Below are positions 15,720-23,394 of a stretch of DNA of 64,000 nt, piece after piece (position 1 is the first letter of the stretch; every line of letters begins with the position of its first letter). The DNA comes from CADEDV01 sp964596345. GTDB taxonomy: Bacteria > Bacteroidota > Bacteroidia > Chitinophagales > Chitinophagaceae. The position numbers and the translations under genes are program-made. The stretch lies in assembly GCA_964596345.1 (NCBI GenBank), contig CAZQSZ010000005.1, forward strand, positions 248,001 through 312,000, written 5' to 3'. Under the pieces are notes generated by a model. That model saw only the letters and a program-made list of their open reading frames with translations. It ran no database searches and was not told the origin of the DNA.

Positions 15720-16031
15720 ATGACCCGGCAAATGAAAAAGCAAGAAATAGAAAATAAAATCCAGGCTGCCATCCGGGAAGAAAAGAATACATCGTTTAAT
15801 CCTTTTCTTGCCACCAGGATCATGGCGGCTATTGAAAAAGAAAGGACGGGCTGCACCAGCATTTTTATTCCGGTCTGGAAAAGAGTAGTGGTTGCAATGA
15901 GTTTGCTGGTTGCCATTACAGCAGGCTATTATACCGGGAATTTATATGAGCGGAATAATTATCCTGATGAAGTGGTGCTCATAAATGATTACGGAATGGA
16001 GCAACTTGAATTTTATAAGCAAGGGGAATAA
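15720..16031 (+). CDS. Short membrane protein, probable anti-sigma factor
   Basis: A 103-residue protein starting on the base after the sigma factor's stop (an ATG four codons later is an alternative). A charged cytoplasmic N-terminus (KKQEIENKIQAAIREEK) is followed by one transmembrane helix (VVVAMSLLVAITAGYYTG) and a short periplasmic tail. This topology and position fit a minimal anti-sigma factor that holds the ECF sigma at the membrane. No zinc-binding HxxxCxxC motif is present, so the mechanism differs from ZAS-type factors or the call is wrong. Confidence 0.6.
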   Translation: MTRQMKKQEIENKIQAAIREEKNTSFNPFLATRIMAAIEKERTGCTSIFIPVWKRVVVAMSLLVAITAGYYTGNLYERNNYPDEVVLINDYGMEQLEFYKQGE

Positions 16032-16043
16032 AATAAAAGTAAC

Positions 16044-16574
16044 ATGCTACGGAATATTAAACTTTTACACTGGCTGCTGATTTTACTGGTTGTAATGAAT
16101 GCTGTTACTATAGGAACAATTTTAGTGCATAATTACCAGGAAAAGAGAAACCAGGGAGATGTGAAACTGAATAATGTTTCCGGCGGAAACGTGCTGAATG
16201 GGAAATTCTTCCGGCAAACACTGGGATTTGATGATCAGCAAATGGATTCATTCCGGCAAATCAATCAGGTTTTCCGATCCGGTACCATGGGGCTGGCAGA
16301 AAAGATTGAAACGCTTAAAGAAGAGATGTTTAACGAATTGAAAAAACCTGTGCCTGATACAGTGTTATTAGACAGTTATTCACTAAGCATTGGCAAAATG
16401 CACGGCGAACTGAAAATGGAAACATATAAATTTTACCTGTTACTAAAAGATAAATGCACTCCTGAACAAGAGGCTGAACTGGAAAAGGTATTTCTGCCAT
16501 TGTTTAAAAAGGAGGGAATTCATGGCCCTGCGAACCAGCAAAACCGCAGAGGCTGGAATAAAGAAGCTCCTTAA
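16044..16574 (+). CDS. Spy/CpxP/ZraP-like periplasmic stress protein
   Basis: A 176-residue protein with an N-terminal membrane anchor (LLHWLLILLVVMNAVTIGTIL) and a helical periplasmic domain: LGFDDQQMDSFRQINQVFR, a central KIETLKEEMFNELKK helix and a DKCTPEQEAELEKVFLPLF helix near the end. This is the layout of LTXXQ-type chaperones and metal sensors (Spy, CpxP, ZraP, CnrX). In sigma/anti-sigma operons such proteins act as periplasmic sensors. Substrate or metal is not readable; there is a single Cys and few His. Confidence 0.65.
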   Translation: MLRNIKLLHWLLILLVVMNAVTIGTILVHNYQEKRNQGDVKLNNVSGGNVLNGKFFRQTLGFDDQQMDSFRQINQVFRSGTMGLAEKIETLKEEMFNELKKPVPDTVLLDSYSLSIGKMHGELKMETYKFYLLLKDKCTPEQEAELEKVFLPLFKKEGIHGPANQQNRRGWNKEAP

Positions 16575-16592
16575 TAATTTAAACATATAAAT

Positions 16593-16880
16593 ATGAAAAA
16601 GTTGATGTTGACAGCGATCCTTCTGGTCGCTATGGGCAGCCTTTTGTCTGCCCAGTCTCCCGGTCCCCGAAATTCAAAAGGCGGAACGAACAAAGAGGCA
16701 GCAAATTATACAGATGTCAATAACAATTCTGTTTGTGATAATTATGAAAACAGAACAACCACCCGGTCCTTTTTGGGTAAGGGAAAGGGCCAGGGAAGAA
16801 GGGCTGCCGTAAACGGACGGGGAAATAATAACAGGTGCTTTACAAAGCAGTGCAGGGGTGGTGCAGGCCGCAACCGATGA
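16593..16880 (+). CDS. Small secreted protein with a YTDVNNNSVCD-type motif
   Basis: A 95-residue exported protein: signal peptide (MKKLMLTAILLVAMGSLLSA), then YTDVNNNSVCDNYENR, an Asp/Asn loop resembling EF-hand-like calcium motifs of small secreted Bacteroidetes proteins, then a basic Gly/Arg/Asn-rich tail (GKGKGQGRRAAVNGRG) ending in a two-cysteine CFTKQC segment. It lies in the sigma factor operon. No family name is recognised; metal binding is a guess from the motif. Confidence 0.55.
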   Translation: MKKLMLTAILLVAMGSLLSAQSPGPRNSKGGTNKEAANYTDVNNNSVCDNYENRTTTRSFLGKGKGQGRRAAVNGRGNNNRCFTKQCRGGAGRNR

Positions 16881-16935
16881 GCCGCCTTATTCTTGGAACA
16901 GTCAAATAATATTTATCAGCTAAAAATATTACGAT

Positions 16936-17628
16936 ATGAAAAAAATAATCAAAGCAGTTTCGCTGCTGCTGTTAAGTGCCATTGTGTTGTTTATTACTGT
17001 CTCCTGTTCAAAGAACAAAGACGTAGGAGCCGCAGCAGATAGTACTGTACCCGGTTTTGATATTGCCGCCATCCAGGCACAGATAAATGGGCTGTCGGCT
17101 GAACCACTGAGTGAAGCCGAAAAGAATAGCCTCATTTTTATGCGGGAAGAAGAAAAATTGGCCAGGGATGTTTATAAAGCCCTATTCACGAAATGGAATA
17201 CGGCTATTTTCAGCAACATCGCATCAAGTGAACAAACACATATGGATGCCATTCTTATGTTGCTGAATAAGTATGAACTGGCGGATCCGGTAGGTGTGAA
17301 TGGCCCGGGCATTTTTAATAACCAGGTGCTACAAAATTTATACAACCAGCTGATTCTCCGAGGCAACGTAAGCATTGCCGGAGCCTATAAAGTGGGTGCT
17401 GGTATTGAAGAACTGGATATTTCAGACTTGACAACAGCCCTGGTGAGTGTGGATAACCAGGACATAATCATGGTGTATAGTAACCTGACAAAAGGAAGCC
17501 GTAATCACTTGCGATCCTTTTATAAAAAGGTTCTATGGATAGGTGAGACTTATACTCCACAGTATCTTACTCCGGCAGCATTTGATGCTATTATAAACAG
17601 CCCGATGGAAACTGGTAATTCATGGTAG
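16936..17628 (+). CDS. DUF2202 ferritin-like lipoprotein
   Basis: A 230-residue lipoprotein: the signal ends in VSCSKN, a lipobox. The mature part carries the DUF2202 pattern SLIFMREEEKLARDVYKAL, then IASSEQTHMDAILMLL, and NLTKGSRNHLRSFYKK. The Glu residues in MREEEKLARD with the SSEQTHMD and RNHLRSF histidines give the EXXH-type carboxylate and His ligands of a four-helix ferritin-like di-metal site. An oxidative or metal-stress role in the periplasm is inferred from this fold and from the sigma operon upstream. Confidence 0.8.
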   Translation: MKKIIKAVSLLLLSAIVLFITVSCSKNKDVGAAADSTVPGFDIAAIQAQINGLSAEPLSEAEKNSLIFMREEEKLARDVYKALFTKWNTAIFSNIASSEQTHMDAILMLLNKYELADPVGVNGPGIFNNQVLQNLYNQLILRGNVSIAGAYKVGAGIEELDISDLTTALVSVDNQDIIMVYSNLTKGSRNHLRSFYKKVLWIGETYTPQYLTPAAFDAIINSPMETGNSW

Positions 17629-17692
17629 GGATTGGAAATGAAAAACATCCCCATAGGGTATTGAAAATGATTTTTAATTTAAATAATCCTTT

Positions 17693-18112
17693 ATGAAAAA
17701 GTTAGTGTTTTTACTTCTGGCATTGATTACAGTGACAGGAGCCGTGTTTGCACAGGATCAGCAGCGGGATAAAGATCGTGACCGTCTGCGGATCAAAGAA
17801 CATATCCTGCTGAAGGATGGAATTGCCTATAAAGTGCAAGACCAGGTTCAAACAAGATTGCAGACACAATTAGTATTACGGAATGGAACCACGGTCAACC
17901 CGGATGGAACCTGCCAGCTAAAAAATGGTAAAAGACTGCGGTTAAAAGATGGGCAATGCCTGGGTATGGATGGTAATAAATACCGGTCCCAGGACAGACT
18001 TCGGGACAAAGTAATGAAACAGGAAAGGCAGCATCAACGGTCTGAACAGCGGATGAAAACACAGGATAATCGTCAGAGAGGTGCGGGAGCAGGCCGTCCA
18101 TCAGGAAATTAA
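17693..18112 (+). CDS. Secreted DUF6799-like protein
   Basis: A 139-residue exported protein (signal MKKLVFLLLALITVTGAVFA). Two similar units follow: LLKDGIAYKVQDQVQTRL and LVLRNGTTVNPDGTCQLKNG with KRLRLKDGQCLGMDG, short beta-hairpin repeats of the DUF6799 type. The tail is rich in Arg, Gln and Lys (MKQERQHQRSEQRMKTQ). Function unknown; it is the last gene before a clear terminator and so likely closes the stress operon. Confidence 0.6.
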   Translation: MKKLVFLLLALITVTGAVFAQDQQRDKDRDRLRIKEHILLKDGIAYKVQDQVQTRLQTQLVLRNGTTVNPDGTCQLKNGKRLRLKDGQCLGMDGNKYRSQDRLRDKVMKQERQHQRSEQRMKTQDNRQRGAGAGRPSGN

Positions 18113-18124
18113 TTAGTAATAGTG

Positions 18125-18183
18125 AAACAACACTCCGATTTAAGAGGAATAATGTTCCTTAATATAAGAGGAGTGTTGTTTTA
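18125..18183 (+). terminator. Intrinsic terminator after the DUF6799-like gene
   Basis: AACAACACTCC pairs with GGAGTGTTGTT at the far end, and a small inner AGGAA/TTCCT hairpin fills the loop, followed by a run of T. It separates the stress operon from the beta-barrel gene. Confidence 0.7.
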
Positions 18184-18196
18184 ATAATTCAACAAT

Positions 18197-19078
18197 ATGA
18201 AAGCAAATATTTCCATATTAATACTGGCCTGCCTCGTATCTCCTTTTTTCAGTGCAGGACAGTCTATTAAAAAAATGGATTCAACAGATCTGAAAAATCT
18301 GTATAACAGTTCATATGTTACAGCAGCTGTTAACTATGCAAGCGATTGGGTATTTGCCGGCAGGAAAGATTCTGTTAAGTGCCCTTATGTTTCTCCATCT
18401 GTATCTTATTATCATAAATCCGGATTATTTGTCAAGGGGCAATTATATTATCTGACCGCAGCTTCTGCCAGGAGAATCGATATGGTTGGCTTTTCGGGCG
18501 GGTATTTATTTTCCAAAAGCCGCTTGTATGGAGGGGTGGATGGATCCGTGCAACTTTTTAATGACAGTAGTTATGCCGTTTCCTCCGCCATGTCCGGAAG
18601 AATCGGAACATATGCAGGATATGATTTTTCCATCCTAGAACTAACACTGGATGTAAATGGATTATTTGGGCAGGAAGCAACTGATGTATTAACAGGAATT
18701 GAGTTAAACCGTCGTTTTTGGCTGTTTAATGACCGGGTTACTATTTATCCTTCTGTATATGTTTTAGCAGGAACGCAGAACTATTATTCTGATTATTATA
18801 CTACAAGAAGAAGTGGCGCAAAAGAAAGACCAGGCCGGGGTAGTGCAGGAGGATCAGAGTTCACAAGTCTTGTTAGTAGTACGACAAGACGATTTGAGCT
18901 ATTGTCCATTGATGTCAGCCTGCCACTTAGTTATTCATTCGGCCAGTGTAAAGTTTCATTCACACCCGTATACTCATTTCCCCAGAATATACCGGATGTA
19001 ACTACAGGCGGAACAACCACCAGCCAGGACTTTGGTAACCTGTTCTACTGGACTGCAGGTTTCAGGTATATTTTTTAA
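18197..19078 (+). CDS. Predicted outer-membrane beta-barrel protein
   Basis: A 293-residue protein with a signal peptide ending near FFSAGQS and a body of alternating polar and hydrophobic residues with many aromatic strand ends (LFVKGQLYYLTAA, RLYGGVDGSVQLF, SDYYTTRRSG), finishing in FYWTAGFRYIF. A final strand ending in Phe is the usual outer-membrane insertion signal. It follows the terminator at 18125 and probably has its own promoter. Not assigned to a named family. Confidence 0.6.
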   Translation: MKANISILILACLVSPFFSAGQSIKKMDSTDLKNLYNSSYVTAAVNYASDWVFAGRKDSVKCPYVSPSVSYYHKSGLFVKGQLYYLTAASARRIDMVGFSGGYLFSKSRLYGGVDGSVQLFNDSSYAVSSAMSGRIGTYAGYDFSILELTLDVNGLFGQEATDVLTGIELNRRFWLFNDRVTIYPSVYVLAGTQNYYSDYYTTRRSGAKERPGRGSAGGSEFTSLVSSTTRRFELLSIDVSLPLSYSFGQCKVSFTPVYSFPQNIPDVTTGGTTTSQDFGNLFYWTAGFRYIF

Positions 19079-19090
19079 ACAGCACTGCCC

Positions 19091-19852
19091 TTATCGTCCC
19101 ATCCAGCCCCCATCAACAGTAACGATCGTTCCGTTCATATAATCAGAAGCAGGTGAGGAAAGGAATACAAATGCACCGGCCATATCTTCGGGTGTTCCCC
19201 AGCGGTTTGCAGGAATGCGGGAGAGAATTGCTGCATTTCGTTCTGCATCCGCTCTTAATTGTGCTGTATTATCCGTAGCAATATAACCGGGAGCAACACC
19301 ATTCACCGTTACACCAAATTTGGCCCATTCATTGGCAAAGGCTTTTAATAAGGAAGAGATAGCTCCTTTGCTGGCGGCATAGCCAGGTACGTTGATACCA
19401 CCCTGGAAAGATAAAAGCGAACAGGTAAAAACAATTTTACCATAACCCTGCTCTACCATTCGTTTCCCGATCTCTCTTGTTAGTATGAATTGTGCATTGA
19501 GATTGATATCAATGATTGTATCCCAGTAATCATCCGGGTGTTCGGCTACAGGTTTCCGCATAATATGCCCTGCATTGTTAATGAGTATATCAATTTTTGG
19601 ATGATCAGCTTTTACTTTTTCAATAAAAGCGTAAACAGACTCACGACTGCTGAGATCACATTGATAGGCATACAATTTTCTGCCGGCTGCTGTTACTGCC
19701 TTTTCCAAATCGGAACCAGAGGCTTCCAGTTTGCTGCTGACACCTATGATATCTGCGCCGGATTCAGCCAATGCAGTTGCCACGGCTAACCCAATTCCGC
19801 GACTGCTGCCGGTTATTAACGCCAGTTTACCGTCTGTTCTGAAATTTACCAT
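19091..19852 (-). CDS. kduD: 2-dehydro-3-deoxy-D-gluconate 5-dehydrogenase (KduD)
   Basis: Short-chain dehydrogenase/reductase that converts 2,5-diketo-3-deoxygluconate to 2-keto-3-deoxygluconate with NADH in unsaturated uronate breakdown. At 253 residues it has the family's length. Visible motifs: TGSSRGIG cofactor loop, NNAG at the fourth strand, catalytic Ser in CSLLSFQGG, and YAASK with the Tyr-Lys pair, ending in VTVDGGWMGR. It follows kduI by 18 bases on the same strand, the classic kdu pair. No lyase or transporter for pectin or alginate is in the window. Confidence 0.9.
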   Translation of the reverse strand: MVNFRTDGKLALITGSSRGIGLAVATALAESGADIIGVSSKLEASGSDLEKAVTAAGRKLYAYQCDLSSRESVYAFIEKVKADHPKIDILINNAGHIMRKPVAEHPDDYWDTIIDINLNAQFILTREIGKRMVEQGYGKIVFTCSLLSFQGGINVPGYAASKGAISSLLKAFANEWAKFGVTVNGVAPGYIATDNTAQLRADAERNAAILSRIPANRWGTPEDMAGAFVFLSSPASDYMNGTIVTVDGGWMGR

Positions 19853-19870
19853 GATATGATTGTTGAATTA

Positions 19871-20701
19871 TTATTGCAGGGTTTGTAAGGGAGCCGGGTC
19901 CATATCCGTGAAGGCCATATTCTCACCTGCCATCGCCCAGATAAACGAATAGCTGGCAGTGGCACAACCACTGTGTATGCTCCAGGCAGGAGAAAGAATT
20001 GCCTGTTCATTATTCAAAAAGATATGTCTTGTTTCATGGGGTTGTCCCATGAAATGGATCACCCTTTGTCCTTCCGGCAGGTCAAAGTAAAAATATGATT
20101 CCATTCTCCTGTCGTGCAGGTGCGGTGGCATCGTATTCCAGATACTGCCTTTTTTGAAATTAGTAACGCCCATCACCAGCTGGCAGCTTTTGATACCATC
20201 AAGGTGAATATATTTATTGATCACCCGGTGGTTATTGTTCTCAAGACTTCCCAGTTCAGCAGGTAATGCTTCTGATGGTTTCATCAGCCGGGTTGGATAT
20301 TCCTGGTGAGCAGGACAGGAGAAGAAAATAAATTTGGCCGGATTGTTTTTATCTGTACTCGAAAAAACAATGTTCTCTTTTCCTTTACCAATATAAAGGC
20401 AGTCCTGTTTTTCCAGTTCAAATTTTTCTCCATTAACGCTAACCCTTCCATTGCCGGCAATATTGACGATCCCGATTTCCCGGCGGCTCAGGAAATGATC
20501 GGTCTTTAACTGGTCATAAGTTCCTAAAGTCAATGATTGATTGACGGGGTTAGCGGCACCCACGATCATGCGGTCGTAGTGCGTGTAAACGCATTCGATT
20601 TTATCGGCCTGCACTAAATTTTCCAGTAAAAATTTCTCTCTTACCTGTTTTGTGTTGTAGGATGCAAAATCATCGGGGTGCACCTGGTGTATGATCTTCA
20701 T
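19871..20701 (-). CDS. kduI: 5-keto-4-deoxyuronate isomerase (KduI)
   Basis: Cupin-fold zinc isomerase that converts 5-keto-4-deoxyuronate (DKI) to 2,5-diketo-3-deoxygluconate, the step before KduD. The 276-residue length is the family norm. Metal-site residues show in NTMPPHLHDRRMESYFYFDL, and the typical GQPHETRHIF and SPAWSIHSGCATASY segments follow. The ATG at 20701 (MKIIHQV) is preferred to a TTG three codons upstream. First gene of the two-gene kdu operon. Confidence 0.92.
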   Translation of the reverse strand: MKIIHQVHPDDFASYNTKQVREKFLLENLVQADKIECVYTHYDRMIVGAANPVNQSLTLGTYDQLKTDHFLSRREIGIVNIAGNGRVSVNGEKFELEKQDCLYIGKGKENIVFSSTDKNNPAKFIFFSCPAHQEYPTRLMKPSEALPAELGSLENNNHRVINKYIHLDGIKSCQLVMGVTNFKKGSIWNTMPPHLHDRRMESYFYFDLPEGQRVIHFMGQPHETRHIFLNNEQAILSPAWSIHSGCATASYSFIWAMAGENMAFTDMDPAPLQTLQ

Positions 20702-20808
20702 AAATGGCAATCAGTTTTATGCCATAAAGCTAAAGCAAACTTTAAAGCACCCTGTACAAACTTGCGGAATCGTTCCCGGAAATAAAAGATGGGTAGAAAT
20801 AGCTTAAA

Positions 20809-21546
20809 TCAGGCCTCTTTTGTGATGTTTTGCCGGACCCTGGTCAGCAAAATAGAATGTATCAGTAAAGAAATGCCATGAACCACCGTACCGGCCAGGA
20901 TCTTTATATCCAGCATTACACCGGCTTTCCGGACATACATCGCATCCCAGTAATAGCGGATAACAATGCTTTCATAATCATGCGTGGGGCCGTGGTAGCC
21001 GTTCACCTGGGCCCATCCCGTAATGCCGGGACGGACCAGGTGACGGAATGAATAGGACGATATGACGAAGGAGAAACGGATACAATCTGCGATCATATGG
21101 GGGCGGGGGCCGATCACACTCATCTGCCCTGCCAGTACATTAAAGAATTGCGGCAGCTCATCGATATTCACATGGCGGAGAAATGAACCCACTTTGGTAA
21201 TGCGTTCATCATTTTCTTCGGCCGGCCGTTCATCTGCCTCTTCGTTTTGTATCATGGTCCGGAATTTAAGGCAGTAAAATGGAACTCCGTTTCGACCTAT
21301 CCGTTTTTGCCTGAAAAAAACAGGGCCTTTCGAATTCAGTTTAATGAACAGGGCTACAAGCGGAGTCATCCAGCTCAGCAAGAGAACAATTACAAGCAGG
21401 GAAAAGCAAATATCAAACCCCCGCTTGCTCCATAAATACTTTTTACGACTGGCAACGAAGCTCCGGATGATACCGTTCTGATGATTGTGCTGCCATTTTC
21501 CGGCTGGCAACGATTGAATGGCGATATGTTTAGCAGCTGTATTCAA
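20809..21546 (-). CDS. Polyprenyl-phosphate sugar-1-phosphate transferase (WcaJ/PssY-like)
   Basis: A 245-residue priming enzyme that puts the first sugar phosphate on undecaprenyl phosphate at the inner membrane. Motifs of the monotopic class: KRGFDICFSLLVIVLLLS membrane hairpin, KGPVFFRQKRIG, FYCLKFRTM, NIDELPQFFNVLAGQMSVIG and GPRPHM, then LVRPGITGWAQVNG. The reading frame contains no upstream ATG, so a TTG at 21546 is the likely start. It stands at the left edge of the polysaccharide locus and would start repeat-unit assembly. Confidence 0.9.
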   Translation of the reverse strand: MNTAAKHIAIQSLPAGKWQHNHQNGIIRSFVASRKKYLWSKRGFDICFSLLVIVLLLSWMTPLVALFIKLNSKGPVFFRQKRIGRNGVPFYCLKFRTMIQNEEADERPAEENDERITKVGSFLRHVNIDELPQFFNVLAGQMSVIGPRPHMIADCIRFSFVISSYSFRHLVRPGITGWAQVNGYHGPTHDYESIVIRYYWDAMYVRKAGVMLDIKILAGTVVHGISLLIHSILLTRVRQNITKEA

Positions 21547-21608
21547 GCAATATAGTCTTCGTAATTCAATCGGGCTACAGGGTAAAATGGTTGCTTAACA
21601 ATGCTAAA

Positions 21609-22592
21609 ATGAAACAGGCAGTTGCATACGGGGAACTAGGGCTTGTACAGGAGGTCATGCCAGCAAGGGAAAGTGTATTAAAAGCACTGGCCTACTTTGA
21701 TATTTTTCATTACCCGCTGACAGAGGAAGAGATAGGGTCATTTCTTGACAGGCAATCAGCAAAGAACGAGCTTGCTACTTTACTGACCAGCCTGGTAGCT
21801 GATAAAATCATTTTCCTGCACAATGGGGTCTATTCATTGCAGGATAATCCATTACTTTCTTACCGGAGATACCAGGGAAACCAACGGGCTGAAACAATGC
21901 TGCTGAAAGCGCAAAGGATCGGCAGATTTCTTTATCAATTTCCTTTTGTACGGGCCGTTGGAGTGTCCGGGTCTTTATCCAAGAATTATGCAGACGAAAA
22001 GGCGGATATTGATTTTTTTATTATCACAAAAACTAACCGGCTTTGGATCGCCAGGACCCTGATGCATCTTTTTAAGAAACTTACTTTTCTTACTGGTCGC
22101 CAGCGTTTGTACTGCATGAATTATTATATCGATGAAGAAGCTTTGCAACTGGCAGACCAGAATATTTTTACAGCAATAGAAATAAAGACGGTAGTACCCG
22201 TTGCCGGGGAAGACACAATGAATGTTTTTTTTAAAATGAATAACTGGGCTGATACCTGGTTACCCGCTTGTGGTCAGCAGCTGCAAAAGGAAAAAGATAA
22301 AAGAACAGGATTGCTGAAACTGATGATGGAGGGATTATTGAATAATAAAGTTGGTGATAAGATCGATGATCTGTTTTTCCGGCTCACCTCAACCCGGTGG
22401 AAACGGAAAGAGAGAAATGGCAAACGAAACGAAAAAGGTATCCGGATGGGATTGCTTACAGATAAACATTTTGCGAAATCAAATCCTGGGGATTTCCAGG
22501 AGAAAGTTTTGTCTTTATACCGTCAGCGGGTTGATGCTATAAACATGTTGTCAACTGCTGCTGAACTTACTGTTTCTTCTGCAACGTTATAA
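21609..22592 (+). CDS. Winged-helix plus nucleotidyltransferase-fold protein
   Basis: A 327-residue protein. The N-terminal 80 residues (ALAYFDIFHYPLTEEEIGSF, a short helix set, then FLHNGVYSL) read as a winged-helix domain. After it comes GSLSKNYADEKADIDFFII, the GS...DxD motif of polymerase-beta-type nucleotidyltransferases, with Gly-Ser near 121-122 and Asp133/Asp135. The rest is basic and helical. The start is the ATG at 21609; a TTG six codons earlier is less likely. It converges with the methyltransferase gene, overlapping by 26 bases. Substrate unknown. Confidence 0.6.
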   Translation: MKQAVAYGELGLVQEVMPARESVLKALAYFDIFHYPLTEEEIGSFLDRQSAKNELATLLTSLVADKIIFLHNGVYSLQDNPLLSYRRYQGNQRAETMLLKAQRIGRFLYQFPFVRAVGVSGSLSKNYADEKADIDFFIITKTNRLWIARTLMHLFKKLTFLTGRQRLYCMNYYIDEEALQLADQNIFTAIEIKTVVPVAGEDTMNVFFKMNNWADTWLPACGQQLQKEKDKRTGLLKLMMEGLLNNKVGDKIDDLFFRLTSTRWKRKERNGKRNEKGIRMGLLTDKHFAKSNPGDFQEKVLSLYRQRVDAINMLSTAAELTVSSATL

Positions 22593-23394
22593 TGAAATAG
22601 TCGCCCATCACTTTCCATGGCCATTTCTTTTTCAGCCTATTTTCTTTTTGCTGCAGCCATGCATACAAGAGAGGATGCTTACTGGCAAAATTCTCCATAT
22701 AAGATGGAGGTACAATGGTACATAACCCCTCAACCGACAATACCTCAAAAGATTTTTTCAGGCGTTTCCTGACGAAAGAAGGATTATAATACCAGCAGCG
22801 GAAATATTCCCCCTCAATATGAGCTTTTGTTCCTTTTCGCCCTGATAAAAGCCGCCGGAACGCTGTACTGAATTTTCCTTTGAAGACCAGCAACAGTTCC
22901 CATAAACAGAATTTAGGTAGGATAACCAATGTCACCATCCCTCCCGGTTTTACCAGGTAGGAAAAGGAGTCCAGTACTTTTTCAAGCCGGCCGGTACAAT
23001 TCAGACCGGCAAAATTGGAGAAGATATACTCATAAGGACCTTCCTGTTGAAGTTTTTCTAATGCCGTGAAGGAACAAATTTCCGAACTGATCTTATGGTC
23101 AAGTTGATGCTCTTTTACTTTTTTTCTTAATACCTCCTGCATACCGCCTGAAATATCGGTGGCATGCACCCTGTGTCCCTGCTGTGCAAAATAGATAGCA
23201 TCTTCACCGGTACCGGCATTTAATTCCAATATGTGGGAGCAGGGACTTATAAAATGATCTACATGCTCCCGCACCCTTTTTCTTTTATATTGAATGATCG
23301 TATCGGCAGTATATAACTGATCAAACAAAGGAGCTTGTTTGCTGAAGGCTTTTTCTGCCGCCTGTTCAGAGATATTGGTAATAGTATTACTCAT
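22567..23394 (-). CDS. Class I SAM-dependent methyltransferase
   Basis: A 275-residue protein with SAM-binding motif I ILELNAGTGEDAIYFA, motif II acidic end VHATDISGGM, and a C-terminal half with hydrophobic blocks (VTLVILPKFCLWELLLVF). The ATG at 23394 overlaps the preceding radical SAM gene's stop (ATGA), so the two are coupled. Acceptor unknown; the context suggests the radical SAM product or a cell-surface glycan. Confidence 0.75.
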   Translation of the reverse strand: MSNTITNISEQAAEKAFSKQAPLFDQLYTADTIIQYKRKRVREHVDHFISPCSHILELNAGTGEDAIYFAQQGHRVHATDISGGMQEVLRKKVKEHQLDHKISSEICSFTALEKLQQEGPYEYIFSNFAGLNCTGRLEKVLDSFSYLVKPGGMVTLVILPKFCLWELLLVFKGKFSTAFRRLLSGRKGTKAHIEGEYFRCWYYNPSFVRKRLKKSFEVLSVEGLCTIVPPSYMENFASKHPLLYAWLQQKENRLKKKWPWKVMGDYFIITLQKKQ

